From Balneola sp. (lineage in GTDB: Bacteria > Bacteroidota > Rhodothermia > Balneolales > Balneolaceae): a stretch of DNA of 64,000 bases. The translations under genes and the position numbers were made by a program. Each line of letters opens with the position of its first letter. The first letter of the stretch is position 1. The DNA lies in contig NZQV01000016.1 of assembly GCA_002696035.1 (NCBI GenBank), positions 124,001 to 188,000 on the forward strand. The letters are read 5' to 3'. Shown here piece after piece: positions 59,410 through 64,000 of the stretch. The notes under the pieces were generated by a model. The model was not told the origin of the DNA and did not search any database. It was given only the letters and a program-made list of their open reading frames with translations.

Positions 59410-62400
59410 TTATGCTTCTACAAGTTCTTTCGCAATCATTTCAGCCTGCTTCAATACCGTTTCAGTTGCTAATTTTTGCATATCAGGTGGATAACCAAAC
59501 TGTCTAAGTGTTCTTTTAACAATGACCTTCAACTTTGCTCTGACACTTTCTCTAATAGTCCAATCAATTGAAGCATTTTCTTTGACCCTCTCATAGAGCA
59601 CAACTGCTAATTCTCTTAGTTTATCTTGCTTCATTACTTCTCGAGCACTTTCATTGTTTGCTACAGCAGTGTAAAAAGCATATTCAAAATCAGATAACCC
59701 CATTTCTTTTGGTTCATTATCCATCTTGATAACTTCTCGAGCATGATTGACTAATTCATCGATAAACTCAGCTGCCGTTAGAACCTTATTCTGATATCTT
59801 TTAATTGAGTCCTCAAGCATCTCCATTAAAGATTTACTCTGAACAAGGTTTTTCTTCATTCTAGCTTTCACCTCATCATTAAGTAGTTTTTTTAATACTT
59901 CAATGGCAATGTTTTTATGTTCCATTTCCTTTACTTCGAGAAGAAAGTCTTCTGATAACACTGATATTTCAGGCTTCTTAATACCTGCAGCATCAAAAAC
60001 ATCTACAACTTGGTCGGAAACTAATGCTTGGTCAATTACCTGACGAATAACAGATTCAATTTCTTTATCAGTATTGCCTCCACCTGTGCTATCGAACTTG
60101 ACTAAACGAGCTTTTACAGCTTGGAAGAATGCAATTTCATCTTTTGCATCTAATGCCTCTTCATGAGGTAGGGCAATTGAGAATGCTTGTGATAATGCTG
60201 TTACTTGGTTTACAAATCGTTTTTTCCCGTCTTCTAATCCAAGTATGTGATCTTCAGCCGAAAGAATTAGTGTCAATTTTTTAGAAGTTTCTGCATCGAA
60301 ATAATTTTCGTATGGAAAGCCATGAAACATTTGAGATACTATTTCCAATTTCTCAAGCATCAATTGAACAGCTTCTTCTTGTGTATGTGCCGGATCACCT
60401 TTGCCACCTGCTTCTGAATAAAAGGAAAGAGCCTTCTTTAAGTCTGAAGCAATACCTAAATAGTCAACGACCAGACCAGCAGGCTTATCTTTATAAACCC
60501 TATTAACTCGAGCTATAGCCTGCATTAAATTATGACCCTTCATAGGCTTATCTATGTACAGCGTATGCATGCTAGGGGCGTCAAATCCAGTGAGCCACAT
60601 ATCACGAACAATAACCAACCTTAGCTCATCATTTGGATCTTTCATTCTTTCGGCTAACATCTTGCGTTGATCCTTGGTTGTATGATGCTTAGCCATTTTA
60701 GGGCCATCTGAAGAGCTAGCTGTCATAACAACTTTAATCACACCTTTATGTAATTCATCGGAATGCCAGTCAGGTCGTAATTGAATGATAGCCTCATAAA
60801 GCTCTGTTGCTATTCGACGAGACATACTAACAATCATGCCCTTTCCGCCTTCTACGACGTCTCGTTGCTCCCAATGCTCTACAATATCTTTCGCTACAGT
60901 CTCAGTCCTCTGCTCACTGCCAATAAGGGCTTCTAACTGTGTCCACTTAGCTTTTGCTTTTTGTGATTCAGAAAGATCATTGTTGTCAAGTTCTTCATCT
61001 ACTTCTTCTACAAGCTTTCTTCCCTCATCACTAAGGCGGATTTTTGCCAACCGGCTTTCATAAAATATTTTTACAGTTGCTCCATCCTCTACTGCTTGCG
61101 CTATATCGTAAACATCGATATAATTCCCGAATACTGCTGGTGTATTGACATCAGTTTTTTCAATAGGAGTCCCGGTAAACCCAAGATAGGTTGCATTTGG
61201 TAAAGCATCCCGCATGTATTTTGCAAAGCCATACACTGTTTTTTTACCAATAATGTTTCCTTCTTCATCCTTATCATCAATTGTTTTTGCCTTAAAACCA
61301 TACTGAGTTCTATGTGCTTCATCAGCTATGACAACAATGTTAGAACGATCAGAAAGTTCTTCATAAACATTACCTTGGTCCGGCTGAAATTTATGGATGG
61401 TTGTAAAAACAATCCCGCCAGAAGCTACTTTAAGCAATCCCTTAAGATTTTTCCTAGATTCAGCTTGTTTTGGTTCTTGTCTTAACAATTGCTTTGAAGA
61501 AGCAAAAGTATCAAAAAGCTGATCATCAAGATCATTTCTGTCTGTAATAACAACAATGGTAGGGTTGTCCATTTTTAAGACAATTTTTCCAGCAAAAAAC
61601 ACCATTGATAATGATTTCCCACTACCCTGAGTATGCCACATAACCCCACCTTTTCGGTCACCGACTGGTTGTTCCTCGACACCTGCAACACCGTATTCTT
61701 GTGGATCTACTTCTACCCTATCATTTGAATTAGATATCAACTCTTGTTTTGATACAAATCCAGAAGCTCTTAAAGTGGATTTAACAGCTTTATTAACTGC
61801 ATAGTATTGATGATAGGCAGCAATTTTCTTGACTGTTTCAACCGTAGTTACACCCGTTCCTGGATCTTCTCTTTTAGACTTCTCAAAAACAGTAAAATAT
61901 CGAATAAGATCGAGTAAAGTTTCTTTGTTCAGCATTCCTTTAATCAGTGTTTCTAATTGACCTGTTAAAGGTGATGCTTCATTTTCTCCGTCAGACGTTT
62001 TCCAAGCCATAAACCTAGAAAACCCAGCTGATAAAGAGCCCATTTGAGCTTCTAACCCATCTGATATAACTAATAGTCCATTATAGGTGAATAGGTTGGG
62101 AATAACCGATTTGTAAGTTTGTAATTGTCGGTATGCAGATTTTATAGAAGCCGTATCGCTCACTGCATTTTTTAGTTCCATTACTACTAAAGGAATACCA
62201 TTTACGAATATTATGACATCAGGTCGTTTATTCTGATTATCCTCTACAACCGTAAACTGATTTGAAACTATAAACTCATTATTCTCAGGATTATCAAAGT
62301 CTACAAGCCATACAAGATCACCCCTATCATTTCCATTAATTTGATAACTGACATTAACACCTTCTGTTAAAAAGCGGTGAAAATGTTCATTGTTTGTAAT

Positions 62401-62646
62401 TAGTTCAGGAGAGTTACTACGCTTAATCTGTTTAATAGCCTCTTCAATAGCCAGGATTGGAATATCCGGATTCAATTTTCGAAGAGCAGAAGACAAACGA
62501 TCTTCTAAAAGAACATCCTCAAACGACTTCCTTTCAGGGTTTTCACTTTCAGGAGCTACTTCGGGCCCGTATATATATTTAAACCCTTGCTCCTCAAGCA
62601 AGTTTATAGCCATTAACTCTATATCATTTTCAGTTATTTTACTCAT
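59410..62646 (-). CDS. hsdR: Type I restriction enzyme R subunit
   Basis: A 1078-residue translocating restriction subunit. The N-terminal nuclease has RPDVIIFVNGIPLVVMELKN at about residues 144-160 (the PD-ExK acidic and Lys positions). The motor has Walker A in WHTQGSGKSLSM (about 340), DEAH in VIADEAHRTQYG (about 440), FTGTPIEKTD (about 490) and VDYLGIASDL. The helical C-terminal part is 250 residues. It needs HsdM and HsdS to act, and neither is in the window. The start is 4 bases after the kwaB-like stop. Hence it belongs to the same transcript as the Kiwa genes. Confidence 0.95.
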   Translation of the reverse strand: MSKITENDIELMAINLLEEQGFKYIYGPEVAPESENPERKSFEDVLLEDRLSSALRKLNPDIPILAIEEAIKQIKRSNSPELITNNEHFHRFLTEGVNVSYQINGNDRGDLVWLVDFDNPENNEFIVSNQFTVVEDNQNKRPDVIIFVNGIPLVVMELKNAVSDTASIKSAYRQLQTYKSVIPNLFTYNGLLVISDGLEAQMGSLSAGFSRFMAWKTSDGENEASPLTGQLETLIKGMLNKETLLDLIRYFTVFEKSKREDPGTGVTTVETVKKIAAYHQYYAVNKAVKSTLRASGFVSKQELISNSNDRVEVDPQEYGVAGVEEQPVGDRKGGVMWHTQGSGKSLSMVFFAGKIVLKMDNPTIVVITDRNDLDDQLFDTFASSKQLLRQEPKQAESRKNLKGLLKVASGGIVFTTIHKFQPDQGNVYEELSDRSNIVVIADEAHRTQYGFKAKTIDDKDEEGNIIGKKTVYGFAKYMRDALPNATYLGFTGTPIEKTDVNTPAVFGNYIDVYDIAQAVEDGATVKIFYESRLAKIRLSDEGRKLVEEVDEELDNNDLSESQKAKAKWTQLEALIGSEQRTETVAKDIVEHWEQRDVVEGGKGMIVSMSRRIATELYEAIIQLRPDWHSDELHKGVIKVVMTASSSDGPKMAKHHTTKDQRKMLAERMKDPNDELRLVIVRDMWLTGFDAPSMHTLYIDKPMKGHNLMQAIARVNRVYKDKPAGLVVDYLGIASDLKKALSFYSEAGGKGDPAHTQEEAVQLMLEKLEIVSQMFHGFPYENYFDAETSKKLTLILSAEDHILGLEDGKKRFVNQVTALSQAFSIALPHEEALDAKDEIAFFQAVKARLVKFDSTGGGNTDKEIESVIRQVIDQALVSDQVVDVFDAAGIKKPEISVLSEDFLLEVKEMEHKNIAIEVLKKLLNDEVKARMKKNLVQSKSLMEMLEDSIKRYQNKVLTAAEFIDELVNHAREVIKMDNEPKEMGLSDFEYAFYTAVANNESAREVMKQDKLRELAVVLYERVKENASIDWTIRESVRAKLKVIVKRTLRQFGYPPDMQKLATETVLKQAEMIAKELVEA

Positions 62647-62650
62647 ATCA

Positions 62651-63670
62651 TCATTCTGCTGCTGCTGACATTTCAGTTACAACAGCATTTTCATCACTTG
62701 TTGCTTCCTCTGACTCTTCTTCATTTTCGACTCCATCTTTAGCCAGACTTTCATAGTGGAGCTTTGTTAATTCAGAGGTTAAAAAATCATCATTAAGTAG
62801 TTTGACAAATAAATTCTTGGATACATTTGTATCAAGTGAAAACTGACTATCATCATCTGTATACCTCATCTTTCCTTTTATTTTGGGGTGCGTTTTAGAA
62901 AATGAGATAATCTGGTCATTTGGTATACCTCTTTGAATAACTGGTGAGCCTTTAGCCACTTTTGTTAATTTCCTAGCAAATGTTACATCGTCAATAAGTT
63001 CAGATAAGGCATCAATATTACTTACAATACTTAGTTCTTCTATGGCTTCCAATCCAGCTAATGCCTCTCTCTTAATAACGTCATGAAAACCTAAACTTCT
63101 CTCAATAGAGGTTAGATCAGTCACAATGATGTCCTCGCCGATTTTTAAAACTTGAAACCTTGGGCTAATCCTGAGAAGCTGTTCTTTAAACCTTTCAAAT
63201 CTAGTTTGAGATTTCCAGATTATATACCCTCCTCTACCTAAAACTTCTACTGGCGATAGCTTTTTATACAACGATAATTCTTTCTCATCTTTTGCCAGCA
63301 CAACTATCAAAGAATCAATTTCATCCAGTTGGTATTGATTAAAGGCAAATTCATCTAAGTCATCATTTCCAATTACCGAATTGAGATATGCCAATTCATC
63401 TGGGAGTTCGAGGTCATATTCGTAAAAACATTTCCCCCTTTCGTCAGCTGTAGATAGAGGAATTACTGAATGATCATCTAGATTTATAACACTGTTATGG
63501 ATTGAATTTGCAAACAATTCGGTAATTTCAGATAAGTTATCTGCTTTAATATTAAGCTTTTTGGGCTCACCCTCCTCCTTTAAAACTGCATAAATAGCAA
63601 TTTCCAAGCCATCTAAGTCATCTAAGTCGATTAGTTCTGTTAAAGCTTCATCAAGTTCGTTTTTATTCAT
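62651..63670 (-). CDS. kwaB: Kiwa defence protein KwaB (DUF4868)
   Basis: DUF4868-family protein of 339 residues (E. coli KwaB about 315), with ELDEALTELIDLDDLDGLEI at the N-terminus, a beta-rich centre (KLSPVEVLGRGGYIIWKSQT, RFQVLKIGEDIIVTDL), and VAKGSPVIQRGIPNDQIISF near the C-terminal third. The final 25 residues are acidic. KwaB binds DNA and acts with the membrane sensor KwaA against phage. The start is 3 bases after the kwaA stop, and hsdR begins 4 bases after its own stop: a compact three-gene operon. Confidence 0.85.
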   Translation of the reverse strand: MNKNELDEALTELIDLDDLDGLEIAIYAVLKEEGEPKKLNIKADNLSEITELFANSIHNSVINLDDHSVIPLSTADERGKCFYEYDLELPDELAYLNSVIGNDDLDEFAFNQYQLDEIDSLIVVLAKDEKELSLYKKLSPVEVLGRGGYIIWKSQTRFERFKEQLLRISPRFQVLKIGEDIIVTDLTSIERSLGFHDVIKREALAGLEAIEELSIVSNIDALSELIDDVTFARKLTKVAKGSPVIQRGIPNDQIISFSKTHPKIKGKMRYTDDDSQFSLDTNVSKNLFVKLLNDDFLTSELTKLHYESLAKDGVENEEESEEATSDENAVVTEMSAAAE

Positions 63671-63673
63671 TTT

Positions 63674-64000
63674 CTAGACCTTATATGCGTAATATATTCT
63701 ATCATCTAATTTCAGATACTTCACCCTATCATCTAAGTTTAATTGATCTCTTGTTATTAAGATTATTTCACTTCGAGATTCACCTGATCTGAAATCCCCC
63801 GATACTTTAAAAAGCTTGAACCTCAGAATGGCCAGAGTTGGATTTGCGTAGAACAAATCTGTACGTACATAAATTATACCAATAACAGTAAGTATAATAA
63901 TAAATACAGCTTGATACCTAACATCATCAAATTGAAAACAAACAAGTGGAATGATATACGTTGTTAAAAAAGTGAGGTGTTCATAATCAATATTCTTGAT
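63674..64000 (-). CDS. kwaA: Kiwa defence protein KwaA, C-terminal part (runs off window)
   Basis: The reading frame is open to the right edge and continues beyond it. The visible 108 residues are IKNIDYEHLTFLTTYIIPLV, a VFIIILTVIGIIYV helix, then TDLFYANPTLAILRFKLFKV and a C-terminal cytosolic tail (LNLDDRVKYLKLDDRIYYAY). Two transmembrane segments and the FYANPTLA motif are as in KwaA, the four-helix membrane sensor of Kiwa. It is immediately upstream of kwaB. The N-terminal half is not in the window. Confidence 0.8.
   Translation of the reverse strand: MKNIDYEHLTFLTTYIIPLVCFQFDDVRYQAVFIIILTVIGIIYVRTDLFYANPTLAILRFKLFKVSGDFRSGESRSEIILITRDQLNLDDRVKYLKLDDRIYYAYKV

Overview
The window looks like chromosomal DNA from a Balneolota/Bacteroidota-type marine heterotroph. 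This is inferred from the gene families: two-component-regulator propeller kinases, 6-bladed beta-propeller secreted proteins, MacB-type 820-residue permeases, a RAYT with REP-like repeats, and four-helix-bundle (S23) inserts. Weak use of Shine-Dalgarno sites fits too. No rRNA or other decisive species marker is present. The left 44 kb is ordinary core and accessory chromosome. The right 20 kb is a genomic island of replication-type and anti-phage genes, visibly A+T-richer in most of its genes.

1-14.8 kb is a phenylacetate (paa) catabolic cluster: paaABCD (epoxidase), paaG (isomerase), paaH, paaI, paaJ, paaY, paaZ and a crotonase. paaE, paaK and a dedicated regulator are not in the window. 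The cluster is heavily interrupted. There are palindromic repeats between paaA/paaB and paaC/paaD, a reverse-strand cassette (MauE/DoxX-like membrane protein, Cys-rich secreted peptide, 6-bladed propeller) between paaD and paaG, a VapBC pair, a MazF-type pair whose toxin stop overlaps the paaY start, and an S23 four-helix-bundle gene flanked by palindromes.

14.8-44.2 kb holds a one-piece propeller/histidine kinase, a propeller-amidohydrolase, an EamA exporter, AlkD-like DNA repair, a split MacAB-type ABC system, a serine hydrolase, NfeD plus a stomatin-like SPFH protein, a RAYT transposase with four REP-like repeat units, an MscS channel, redox genes (bacilliredoxin, superoxide dismutase, an SthA-like flavoprotein), DUF429 coupled to aspS, and a LuxR-type regulator whose receiver domain has lost its phospho-acceptor Asp.

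44.2-64 kb is the island. First come an FRG-domain gene and a three-gene overlapping operon (DUF262 protein, DUF3696-type ATPase, unknown protein) that is the best candidate here for a little-described defence system. Next is a tRNA(CAU) with phased GGTAACT repeats beside it, then an unknown 430-residue gene, an excisionase-like HTH protein and a primase/helicase-like gene split by an in-frame TGA. Behind it lies an iteron-rich, origin-like stretch with three different short repeat families. The last 9 kb reads leftward and stacks defence modules: an AbiE-type toxin-antitoxin pair, a dGTPase-like HD protein overlapping a nucleotidyltransferase-fold protein, and a tight kwaA-kwaB-hsdR operon (Kiwa genes joined to a type I restriction subunit, with no hsdM or hsdS in the window).
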